In this document: positions 35,634-43,557 of the stretch, piece after piece
Layout: every line of letters starts with the position of its first letter
How positions within the stretch are numbered: position 1 is the stretch's first letter
Source of the DNA: Pseudohalocynthiibacter aestuariivivens
GTDB lineage: Bacteria > Pseudomonadota > Alphaproteobacteria > Rhodobacterales > Rhodobacteraceae
Reading direction: 5' to 3'
NCBI RefSeq assembly: GCF_011040495.1
Contig: NZ_CP049037.1
Location: 2,294,001-2,358,000 of the forward strand
Length of the DNA: 64,000 bases
Notes under the pieces: generated by a model
What the model saw: the letters and a program-made list of their open reading frames with translations, nothing else
Databases searched by the model: none
Told to the model about the DNA's origin: nothing
Translations under genes and position numbers: made by a program

Positions 35634-35767
35634 TATCTCGTGCCTGTACCTGCGCTGGCGAAATTTCGCACGGAATTCTTGCTGTCCCGTTACGTGCGCA
35701 GCATAAGAGTCCAAACACATTCCCGCAACACTTGCGTATTGGCACTTAGACGCCCCCCGACAGGAGC

Positions 35768-36571
35768 ATGAATTTGGACCACGATCAGTTGACCACCACC
35801 ATTCGACGCCTCGCGTTGGAGGCTGGTGACGTGATTATGAATATCTACAATTCCGACGATTTCGACATCAAAACCAAATCCGACTCCAGTCCCGTGACAG
35901 AGGCCGACGAGGCCGCTGATGCACTGATCTCGACCGGGCTGCGGGCTGCGTTTCCGGACGTAACACTGGTGACAGAGGAACAATCCGACAGCCACCAGTT
36001 GCGCGGCGACACCTTTCTGATCGTCGATCCATTGGACGGAACCAAGGAATTCATCCACCGCCGCGGCGATTTCACCGTCAACATCGCCTATGTCGAAAAC
36101 GGCGTACCAATCCGGGGCGTGGTCTATGCACCCGCCAAGGGGCGCATGTTCTTTACCATGCCCGACGGTCACGCCGTCGAAGAAACCGGAGACCTCGACA
36201 AGGACGTGATCGGCACAATCCGCCCCATTCGCGTATCGGATCCGGACAACTCCGCGCTGATGGTCGTTGCCTCAAAATCGCACCGCGATCAGGCCACCGA
36301 CGATTATATCGGCAAATACGCCGTCAAGGATATGAAAAGCGCCGGTTCCTCGCTCAAGTTCTGCCTGATCGCAACGGGCGAGGCAGATATCTATCCGCGC
36401 GTGGGCCGGACCATGGAATGGGACACTGCGGCCGGTCACGCAGTTCTGACCGGTGCAGGCGGACGCGTCGTACGTTTCGATGACCATACTGATCTGGCCT
36501 ATGGCAAGGACGGATATGCCAATCCGTTCTTCATCGCCTACGCCCCCGGCGTAGACCTCAAGGAGGGCTGA
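35768..36571 (+). CDS. cysQ: 3'(2'),5'-bisphosphate nucleotidase CysQ
   Basis: This 267-residue protein of the inositol-monophosphatase superfamily shows TKSDSSPVTEADEAADALI, the metal motif FLIVDPLDGTKEFIHRRGDF (about 86-101) and WDTAAGHAVLTGAGGRV. The CysQ subgroup removes the 3'-phosphate from PAP, the by-product of PAPS-dependent sulfation and sulfate reduction. The start has CAGGAG immediately before ATG. kdsB follows after 5 bases and is surely co-transcribed. Several sulfotransferase-like genes in the window make PAP recycling a sensible role. Confidence 0.92.
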   Translation: MNLDHDQLTTTIRRLALEAGDVIMNIYNSDDFDIKTKSDSSPVTEADEAADALISTGLRAAFPDVTLVTEEQSDSHQLRGDTFLIVDPLDGTKEFIHRRGDFTVNIAYVENGVPIRGVVYAPAKGRMFFTMPDGHAVEETGDLDKDVIGTIRPIRVSDPDNSALMVVASKSHRDQATDDYIGKYAVKDMKSAGSSLKFCLIATGEADIYPRVGRTMEWDTAAGHAVLTGAGGRVVRFDDHTDLAYGKDGYANPFFIAYAPGVDLKEG

Positions 36572-36576
36572 CCCAA

Positions 36577-37377
36577 ATGAGCGTCCTGATCGCCATCCCC
36601 GCCCGTTATGCCTCCAGCCGGTTCCCCGGCAAGCCATTGGCGACCCTCACCGGTGCCACCGGAGAGACAAAGTCGCTGATTCAGCGATCATGGGAGGCTG
36701 CCTGCCTCGTAAATGGCGCGGACCGGGTCGTGGTTGCAACCGACGATGATCGCATCCGCGAGGCCGCCGTTGCCTTTGGCGCAGAGGTGGTGATGACCGC
36801 TGCTGACTGTGCCAATGGTACCGAACGCTGCGCGGAGGCTGCGCAGGCACTGGGCGGCGGGTTTGATATCGTGGTGAACCTGCAGGGCGATGCACCCCTG
36901 ACCCCCCATTGGTTCGTCGAAGACCTGGTGGCGGGTCTGCGTGCCGATCCGGCGGCAGAGGTCGCCACACCGGTGTTACGTTGTGATGGTCGCGCGCTGA
37001 ACGGATTTCTCGAGGATCGCCGCAATGGCCGCGTTGGCGGCACCACCGCTGTCTTTGGCACACAGAACCACGCGCTCTATTTCTCTAAGGAAGTGATCCC
37101 CTACACCCCCGGCACCTATGCCGATGCGGACACCACCCCGGTCTTTCATCACGTTGGCGTCTACGCCTACCGCCCCGCGGCTCTGACGGCCTATCCCGAT
37201 TTTGCCCCCGGCCCGCTGGAACAGCTCGAAGGACTGGAACAGCTTCGCTTTCTCGAACACGGTCGATCCATCCTGTGTGTCGAGGTAGAGGCCCGCAACC
37301 GACAGTTCTGGGAACTGAACAACCCGGAAGATGTTTCCAGAATTGAAACGATGATGACAGAGATGGATATGGCCTGA
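36577..37377 (+). CDS. kdsB: 3-deoxy-manno-octulosonate cytidylyltransferase family (CMP-KDO synthetase)
   Basis: This 266-residue protein starts LIAIPARYASSRFPGKPLAT, the KdsB nucleotide-binding signature. It is followed by DRVVVATDDDRIREAAVAFG, MTAADCANGTERCAEAA and IVVNLQGDAPLTPHWFVEDL, where a classical KdsB would show NVQGDEP. KdsB activates KDO by joining it to CMP. It forms an operon with cysQ, and kdsD in the same region supplies its pathway. The D-A-P in place of D-E-P may mean a related sugar acid is used, so the substrate is not certain. Confidence 0.85.
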   Translation: MSVLIAIPARYASSRFPGKPLATLTGATGETKSLIQRSWEAACLVNGADRVVVATDDDRIREAAVAFGAEVVMTAADCANGTERCAEAAQALGGGFDIVVNLQGDAPLTPHWFVEDLVAGLRADPAAEVATPVLRCDGRALNGFLEDRRNGRVGGTTAVFGTQNHALYFSKEVIPYTPGTYADADTTPVFHHVGVYAYRPAALTAYPDFAPGPLEQLEGLEQLRFLEHGRSILCVEVEARNRQFWELNNPEDVSRIETMMTEMDMA

Positions 37378-37562
37378 AAAATCAACCCGAGGTTGCCATT
37401 TTCGTATTTTCTACCTATACTTCAATATATTACTAATCATTTGTCATTTTGTGATTTTTGCAATTCCGCCAAAAATTTGCCCAATTTCCCCCTTATCTCA
37501 ATACAAGATTTAGTATTTTTGTGGTAGGTGGGTGAACAATGGGGAACGGCAAGGGTATAAAA
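37378..37562 (+). promoter_or_regulatory. AT-rich upstream region of galU
   Basis: The 185 bases before the chosen galU start are strikingly AT-rich compared with flanking coding DNA, with runs such as TATACTTCAATATATTAC and TTTGTGATTTTTG. No single promoter stands out. In alphaproteobacteria such tracts often bind MucR/Ros-type regulators of exopolysaccharide genes; this is only a suggestion here. Confidence 0.35.
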
Positions 37563-38456
37563 ATGCGGCGCAAGGTTACAAAGGCCATTTTTCCCGTTGC
37601 GGGAATGGGAACGCGGTTTCTACCGGCGACAAAATCCGTGCCTAAGGAAATCATGACACTGGTGGACCGTCCGCTGGTGCAATACGCGATCGACGAGGCG
37701 CGCGAGGCAGGGATCAAGGAGTTCATCTTTGTCACCTCACGCGGCAAAGGTGCACTTGAGGACTATTTTGACAACGCCCCCACGCTGGAGCAGGAGTTGC
37801 GTAGGAAGGGTAAGACCGAGCTTCTCGATATTCTGAAATCTACGAACATGGACTCGGGCGAAATCGCCTATCTGCGCCAACACAAACCGCTTGGTCTGGG
37901 GCATGCCGTCTGGTGCGCGCGCCGCCTGATTGGCAACGAACCTTTTGCCGTGATACTGCCGGATGACGTGATCGCCGCCGAAAAACCCTGCCTGCAACAG
38001 ATGATCGAGGCATTCGAGGAAACGCCGGGCAACATCGTCGCCGCGATGGAGGTCCCCGATGACAAGGCCTCCTCCTACGGGATCCTCGATATCAAAGAAG
38101 ATATGGGATCTATGGTATCGACCAAGGGCATGGTCGAAAAACCCGCCCCCGGCACCGCACCATCGAACCTCGCCGTGATCGGTCGCTATGTTTTGACGCC
38201 CACCGTCCTGAAAATGCTGAACCAGAAGAAGACCGGCGCAGGGGGAGAAATTCAACTGACCGACGCCATCGACGATGCCCGCGACGAGGGCGAAGAGGTC
38301 TACGGCTTCCGTTTCCGCGGCCAGCGGTTCGATTGCGGGTCCAAGGCCGGTTTCCTGCAAGCGACCGTATCATTCGCGCTGGATCGGCCAGAGTTACGCG
38401 ACGATTTGCAAAACTTCCTTTACGAAATCGTCAACGCTGATAAGGCTGCTCAGTAA
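37563..38456 (+). CDS. galU: UTP-glucose-1-phosphate uridylyltransferase
   Basis: This gives 297 residues from the ATG at 37563, with AAGGG 6-7 bases upstream; an ATG at 37539 is possible but adds eight residues foreign to the family. The nucleotide-binding start KAIFPVAGMGTRFLPATKS and SVPKEIMTLVDRPLVQYAID are diagnostic, followed by PLGLGHAVWCARRLIG and ILPDDVIAAEK. It makes UDP-glucose for surface polysaccharides and galE. galE follows after 25 bases. Confidence 0.97.
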   Translation: MRRKVTKAIFPVAGMGTRFLPATKSVPKEIMTLVDRPLVQYAIDEAREAGIKEFIFVTSRGKGALEDYFDNAPTLEQELRRKGKTELLDILKSTNMDSGEIAYLRQHKPLGLGHAVWCARRLIGNEPFAVILPDDVIAAEKPCLQQMIEAFEETPGNIVAAMEVPDDKASSYGILDIKEDMGSMVSTKGMVEKPAPGTAPSNLAVIGRYVLTPTVLKMLNQKKTGAGGEIQLTDAIDDARDEGEEVYGFRFRGQRFDCGSKAGFLQATVSFALDRPELRDDLQNFLYEIVNADKAAQ

Positions 38457-38481
38457 CATTTGAGCAGCCAGAGGCGACATT

Positions 38482-39465
38482 GTGACGAATATCCTGGTAA
38501 CAGGCGGCGCGGGCTATATCGGAAGTCACGCATGCAAGGCGCTACAGGCGGCAGGCTATACGCCCGTCACCTATGACAACCTCAGCATTGGCTGGCAGGA
38601 TGCCGTCAAATTCGGACCGTTCGAGCAGGGCGACCTGACCGACCGCGAACGGCTGGATCAGGTTTTTGCCGCTTATCAACCTGCCGCCGTCATGCACTTT
38701 GCCGCGCTCAGTCAGGTGGGCGACAGCATCCGCAGTCCCGAAACTTATTGGCACAACAATGTCGCCGGATCGCTGACCCTGATGCAGGCTGCTGTACACG
38801 CGGGCTGCCGCAACTTTGTGTTCAGCTCCACCTGCGCAACATATGGCGATCAGGACAATGTCGTTCTGGACGAGGAATGCGCGCAACATCCCATCAACCC
38901 ATACGGCGCCTCAAAACGCGCGATCGAGGATATGTTGCACGGATTCGAGGTCGCGCATGACCTGCATCATGTCATCTTTCGCTACTTCAACGTCGCCGGC
39001 GCCGATCCAGAGGCCGAAATCGGAGAGTTTCACAAGCCCGAGACACACCTCATCCCCCTCATGCTCGACGCAATTGACGGCAAACGCGATGCGCTGACCG
39101 TGTTTGGCACCGATTGGGATACGCCCGATGGCACCTGCATTCGCGACTATGTGCATGTGATGGATCTGGTTGATGCCCATATTCTGGGCCTGAAGTGGCT
39201 GGAGAATGACAAGCCCAGCCGCGTGTTCAATCTTGGCACCGGCAGTGGTTTTTCTGTCCGCGAGGTGATCGACCAGTCTCATGCCGTCACTGGCCGCGAT
39301 GTTCCGGTGATCGACGGCCCGCGTCGTCCGGGTGACTGCACCCGCCTTGTCTCTGGCTCCACCCGCGCCGAGGCTGAACTGGGCTGGAAACCGAAACGCT
39401 CCACCATGAAGCAGATGATCACCGACGCGTGGCGCTGGCATCAAACGGGGCATTACGACAAGTAG
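38482..39465 (+). CDS. galE: UDP-glucose 4-epimerase
   Basis: This 327-residue protein starts with GTG at 38482. The extended SDR Rossmann fold is clear: ILVTGGAGYIGSHACKAL, FSSTCATYGDQDNV with the Ser/Thr of the triad, and YGASKRAIEDML as the YxxxK catalytic pair. HVMDLVDAHILGLKWLEN and FNLGTGSGFSVREVID are typical of GalE. It interconverts UDP-glucose and UDP-galactose and works directly on the product of galU upstream. Cytoplasmic. Confidence 0.95.
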   Translation: MTNILVTGGAGYIGSHACKALQAAGYTPVTYDNLSIGWQDAVKFGPFEQGDLTDRERLDQVFAAYQPAAVMHFAALSQVGDSIRSPETYWHNNVAGSLTLMQAAVHAGCRNFVFSSTCATYGDQDNVVLDEECAQHPINPYGASKRAIEDMLHGFEVAHDLHHVIFRYFNVAGADPEAEIGEFHKPETHLIPLMLDAIDGKRDALTVFGTDWDTPDGTCIRDYVHVMDLVDAHILGLKWLENDKPSRVFNLGTGSGFSVREVIDQSHAVTGRDVPVIDGPRRPGDCTRLVSGSTRAEAELGWKPKRSTMKQMITDAWRWHQTGHYDK

Positions 39466-39622
39466 GCCGGGACGGCCTGCCCCGGGGCGCAATCGCCAAG
39501 GCCCGCCCTGCGGCTAACGCTTTCCGCGCGAACAGCCCAAAACCACCCGTGTTTTGCCACAAATCTATGATTACACTGCGTTCAGTCAGGCGGACCATAC
39601 CGGTGCGCCACCCGAGAGGCAG

Positions 39623-40657
39623 ATGCAGGACATAACGCAGCAGATCGGCACCGCCACGATGGCCTATCGTCTGCGCTGGAAACGGCGCCGCCTGTTACTG
39701 CGCGCGCTGCGCAAACGCCGCCAACTCAGCGAAGTCCACAACCGCACGGACCAAATCGCACCAGATTCAATCCTGTGTTTCACAACAGTCCGAAACGAGG
39801 CCGTGCGGCTGCCGTACTTTCTTGATCATCATCGCAAGCTGGGTGTCGATCATTTCCTATTCGTGGACAATGCATCGGACGACGGCACCGCCGAATACCT
39901 CGCACAGCAACCCGACACGTCGATTTGGCACACCCCGGACAGCTATCGCCTGTCGCGATTCGGGGTCGATTGGCTGACTTGGCTACAGATCCAACATGGT
40001 CACAGCCACTGGTGCCTGACTTTGGACGCTGACGAAGTGTTCATCTATCCATATCACGATACGCGTCCCCTCCGGGCGCTCACAGAATGGCTCGACCGCA
40101 AGGAGTTTACCTCCTTCGGCGCGCTGATGCTGGACATGTACCCCAAGGGACCGCTCGACGCCCAGACCTACCAGGCAGGCAGCAATCCGTTTGAAATCCT
40201 GCAATGGTTTGATGGTGGCAACTATATGATTCAAAAGAAAAAGGAGCTTCAAAACTTGTGGATCCAAGGCGGCCCAAGGGCACGCAATTTCTTTACCACG
40301 AATCCCCGCCGCGCGCCGACGATGGGCAAGGTTCCTCTGGTCAAATGGGATCGCCGCTATGCCTATGTCAGCTCTACCCATTCGCTGCTGCCCCGGCGGC
40401 TGAACCACGTCTATGACGATCAGGGCGGTGAAAAAACCAGCGGCATCCTCCTGCACACGAAATTCCTGCACATGATCGCCGACAAGTCTGCCGAAGAGAA
40501 AAACCGCGGCGAACATTTCGCCAATTCCGCCCTCTATGACGACTACTATGACCGCCTCACCCAAAGCCCGGATTTATGGTGCGACGGCTCGACCCGGCTC
40601 ATATCTTGGCGACAGCTAGAGGCAATGGGACTGATGTCACGGGGAACGTGGCTATGA
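39623..40657 (+). CDS. GT2-type glycosyltransferase (Glyco_tranf_2_4), tandem paralogue 1
   Basis: This gives 344 residues from the ATG at 39623, though ATG at 39659 or 39554 cannot be excluded as no start has a clean ribosome-binding site. The GT-A fold is seen in ILCFTTVRNEAVRLPYFLDH, DHFLFVDNASDDGTAEYLAQ and the metal motif WCLTLDADEVFIYPYHDTRP. A basic N-terminal helix of Arg/Lys residues precedes it. The next gene is a close paralogue, sharing blocks such as GVDWL, LDMYPKG, WIQGGPRAR and SSTH. It likely adds a sugar to a surface glycan. Confidence 0.88.
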   Translation: MQDITQQIGTATMAYRLRWKRRRLLLRALRKRRQLSEVHNRTDQIAPDSILCFTTVRNEAVRLPYFLDHHRKLGVDHFLFVDNASDDGTAEYLAQQPDTSIWHTPDSYRLSRFGVDWLTWLQIQHGHSHWCLTLDADEVFIYPYHDTRPLRALTEWLDRKEFTSFGALMLDMYPKGPLDAQTYQAGSNPFEILQWFDGGNYMIQKKKELQNLWIQGGPRARNFFTTNPRRAPTMGKVPLVKWDRRYAYVSSTHSLLPRRLNHVYDDQGGEKTSGILLHTKFLHMIADKSAEEKNRGEHFANSALYDDYYDRLTQSPDLWCDGSTRLISWRQLEAMGLMSRGTWL

Positions 40658-40817
40658 CCCGTTATGCAATACCCATTTACCCAAGAGGCTCAACACCTTA
40701 TCCTGTGCGTAACTGGGGCGGCACTGATTGCAGGACTGACAATGTTCGCTTAAGACCGTGCGCCTATGCTGCTCGTCAACAGTGGGGCGGTATCGATGTA
40801 CTGAGGGAGCGTATGAC

Positions 40818-41828
40818 GTGAGTATCGTCCAATCCTACCGCATGCGTTTGCGGCGTAAACACGCCAAGGTGCGCGCCTATCGCAAGCATTTCGCGCTCAC
40901 CCCGGTGATTGACCGCACGAAACACATCAAACCGGGTCAGGTATTGTTGTTCTCGACCCTGCGGGACGAACATATCCGTCTGCCGTACTTCCTGAATTAC
41001 TATCGCGACATGGGCGTGGATCATTTCCTGATCGTGGACAATGACAGCAGCGATGGTGGCGGTGATTATTTGGCCGACCAACCCGACGTGTCCCTCTGGC
41101 ACACGCGCAGCAGCTATAAACGCGCACGTTTTGGCGTCGATTGGCTGAACTGGCTGCAATCGCGCTATGGTCACGGGCACTGGACGCTGGTCGTCGACCC
41201 GGACGAACTGTTTGTTTACCCCTTCTGCGACACACGCTCGATCCGCGCTCTGACCGATTGGCTGGACGGATCAAACGTGCGCAGCTTTGGCGCGATGCTG
41301 CTGGATATGTACCCCAAGGGACGTCTTGATGCGGTTCCCTACCGGCGCGGGCAGGATCCGATCGAAATCGCCGCGTGGTTCGATCCCGGCAACTATATGA
41401 TTGAAAAGAACCGCAAATACGGAAATCTCTGGATTCAAGGCGGCCCCCGTGCGCGGGTCTTTTTTCCCGATGCTCCGAAAAAGGCACCCGCCCTGAACAA
41501 AATACCTCTGGTAAAGTGGAACCGCCGCAACACCTACATCAGTTCGACCCACATGCTGCTGCCGCGTGGTCTGAACCTTGTCTATGACGAATGGGGCGGC
41601 GAAACCGCCAGTGGCGTCCTGTTGCACGCCAAGTTTCTGGATACCTTCACCCAGAAAGCCGAAGAGGAAATGGAACGCCAACAGCACTATCGCGCGTCGC
41701 TGGAATATAAAGCCTACGTTGAAAACCTCCGCGACACACCAGAGCTTTGGTGCAAATGGTCGGAAAAGTATATAAACTGGCGCCAATTGGAGATCCTTGG
41801 CCTGATGTCCAAGGGCAATTGGGCATGA
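40818..41828 (+). CDS. GT2-type glycosyltransferase (Glyco_tranf_2_4), tandem paralogue 2
   Basis: This gives 336 residues from GTG at 40818, with GGGAG 8 bases before it; the longer frame upstream reads unlike the paralogue. It shares with the previous protein the order LPYFL-x2-YR, GVDHFL, VDN, WHT, RFGVDWL, DPDELFVYPFCDTRS, LDMYPKGRLDA, GNYMIEK, WIQGGPRAR, PLVKW and SSTHMLLPR. This is clear duplication followed by divergence. 160 bases separate the two genes. It is followed by the GT14-type gene after 22 bases. Confidence 0.9.
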   Translation: MSIVQSYRMRLRRKHAKVRAYRKHFALTPVIDRTKHIKPGQVLLFSTLRDEHIRLPYFLNYYRDMGVDHFLIVDNDSSDGGGDYLADQPDVSLWHTRSSYKRARFGVDWLNWLQSRYGHGHWTLVVDPDELFVYPFCDTRSIRALTDWLDGSNVRSFGAMLLDMYPKGRLDAVPYRRGQDPIEIAAWFDPGNYMIEKNRKYGNLWIQGGPRARVFFPDAPKKAPALNKIPLVKWNRRNTYISSTHMLLPRGLNLVYDEWGGETASGVLLHAKFLDTFTQKAEEEMERQQHYRASLEYKAYVENLRDTPELWCKWSEKYINWRQLEILGLMSKGNWA

Positions 41829-41850
41829 AGAGCAGGAAGGCAAACCCCGC

Positions 41851-43551
41851 ATGAGCGTTGGTATCGTCATGCTGGTTCACACCGCGCTGGGACGCGCGGA
41901 ACAGGTCGCGCGCCACTGGTCCGCCGCGGGCTGTCCGTTGGTGATCCATGCCGACGTGTCAGTGCCCAAACAGACCTACAACGCCTTCGTCAAAGCACTG
42001 TCAGATTTGCCCGATGTGCGGTTTTCCAAACGCCACCGCTGTGAGTGGGGCACATGGGGGCTGGTTGCTGCGTCGCAATCTGCCTCACAGATGATGCTGG
42101 ATGAATTCCCTGACGTCCGCCATGTCTACCTCGCTTCTGGTTCGTGTCTGCCGCTGCGCCCGGTCGAGGAATTGATCGACTATCTGAAAAACCGCCCCCA
42201 GACCGATTTCATCGAGAGCGCGACCACCGCCGATGTCCCTTGGACCATTGGCGGACTGGACAGCGAACGCTTTACTTTGCGGTTCCCGTTCTCGTGGCGC
42301 AAAAACCGCTATCTCTTTGATAAATACGTCGCGATACAGCGCGGCTTGGGGTTAAGGCGCCGCATCCCCGGCGGCATCGTCCCCCATATGGGCAGCCAAT
42401 GGTGGTGCCTGACACGACAAACCCTGTCAGCGATCCTCAGTGATCCTGAACGGCCTGTGTACGACCGCTATTTCTCAAAGGTGTGGATCCCGGACGAGAG
42501 CTATTTTCAAACCCTCGCACGACAATATTCCCGCCAGATCGAAAGCCGCTCATTGACCCTGAGCAAGTTCGACTATCAGGGTAAACCGCACATCTTCTAC
42601 GACGACCACCTACAGCTGTTACGTCGTTCCGATTGCTTCGTCGCGCGCAAGATTTGGCCACATGCCAACCGGTTATACGATGCCTTCCTCACTGACGCCG
42701 CCCATGCGATGAAGAAAACCGAACCCAATCCCGGTAAGATCGATCGCATATTTGCCAAGGCGGTCGAGCGGCGCACGCGTGGTCGGCCCGGCCTCTATAT
42801 GCAAAGCCGCTTTCCCGTTGAAACCCGCGAAAATGGCCTGACATCCGCGCAATATTCGGTGTTTCAGGGATTTTCCGCCCTCTTTGAGAATTTCGAGGCG
42901 TGGCTGTCGCGCGCGACCAGCACTCGCGTACATGGTCATATCTTCGCCCCCGAAAGGGCCGAATTCTGCGACGGCCAGCGGGTCGTAAACGGCGCCCTCA
43001 GCGACAGCGCCGCACTGCGCGATTACAATCCACATGCGTTTCTTGCTTCGCTGATCTGGAATACGCGCGGCGAACGGCAATGCTTTCAGTTCAGCCCGCG
43101 CGACAATCAGGCCGTCAACTGGGACATTGCCAAAGATCCCAATGCGCAAATCTCGGTGATTTCAGGGGCATGGGCGGTGTCGCTCTTTAAGTCGAATCAG
43201 AATTTTTCCGACATCCGTCGCGAGGCCGCCCGCCTGCAGCAAATCGAGAGCAAGCACCTCGAAATCCTGCGGTCGTCCTGGACTAAAGCCCGCGTGCGCA
43301 TCTGGACAATGGCAGAGTTCATCGAGGCCCCGATGGAACCTCTGCAAACCATCATCGACGAAATCGGCCCGCAGCAGAACATGCGCGGCCTCGCAGAAGT
43401 GCCCAAGATGGCCGACCTTTCCGGCTTTGGCCAATTCCTGCAAAATCTGAAAAATCAGGGCATGCACCCCTATCTCATGGGTAATTTTCCCGTCGCCCAC
43501 GACCCGCTCGATCCCCCCAGCAGTAAACGCAAACCCTATCTGGTTCGGTAA
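41851..43551 (+). CDS. GT14-type glycosyltransferase (core-2/I-branching-like) with C-terminal extra domain
   Basis: This 566-residue protein begins VGIVMLVHTALGRAEQVARH and contains the Branch/GT14 segments VYLASGSCLPLRPVEELIDY, HMGSQWWCLTR and KVWIPDESYFQTLARQY (about 205-230, with the catalytic Glu/Asp in PDES). The N-terminal 290 residues fit beta-1,6-N-acetylglucosaminyltransferases. The C-terminal 270 residues form a second domain, which I recall as a DUF of this family in Rhodobacterales, with unknown role. The sulfotransferase follows after 6 bases, so both are likely translated from one transcript. Confidence 0.82.
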   Translation: MSVGIVMLVHTALGRAEQVARHWSAAGCPLVIHADVSVPKQTYNAFVKALSDLPDVRFSKRHRCEWGTWGLVAASQSASQMMLDEFPDVRHVYLASGSCLPLRPVEELIDYLKNRPQTDFIESATTADVPWTIGGLDSERFTLRFPFSWRKNRYLFDKYVAIQRGLGLRRRIPGGIVPHMGSQWWCLTRQTLSAILSDPERPVYDRYFSKVWIPDESYFQTLARQYSRQIESRSLTLSKFDYQGKPHIFYDDHLQLLRRSDCFVARKIWPHANRLYDAFLTDAAHAMKKTEPNPGKIDRIFAKAVERRTRGRPGLYMQSRFPVETRENGLTSAQYSVFQGFSALFENFEAWLSRATSTRVHGHIFAPERAEFCDGQRVVNGALSDSAALRDYNPHAFLASLIWNTRGERQCFQFSPRDNQAVNWDIAKDPNAQISVISGAWAVSLFKSNQNFSDIRREAARLQQIESKHLEILRSSWTKARVRIWTMAEFIEAPMEPLQTIIDEIGPQQNMRGLAEVPKMADLSGFGQFLQNLKNQGMHPYLMGNFPVAHDPLDPPSSKRKPYLVR

Positions 43552-43557
43552 ATACGC

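Noticed and set aside
40658..40817. Extra small gene between the two GT2 paralogues
   Set aside because: The frame overlaps the true start of the second paralogue and has no ribosome-binding site or family resemblance.
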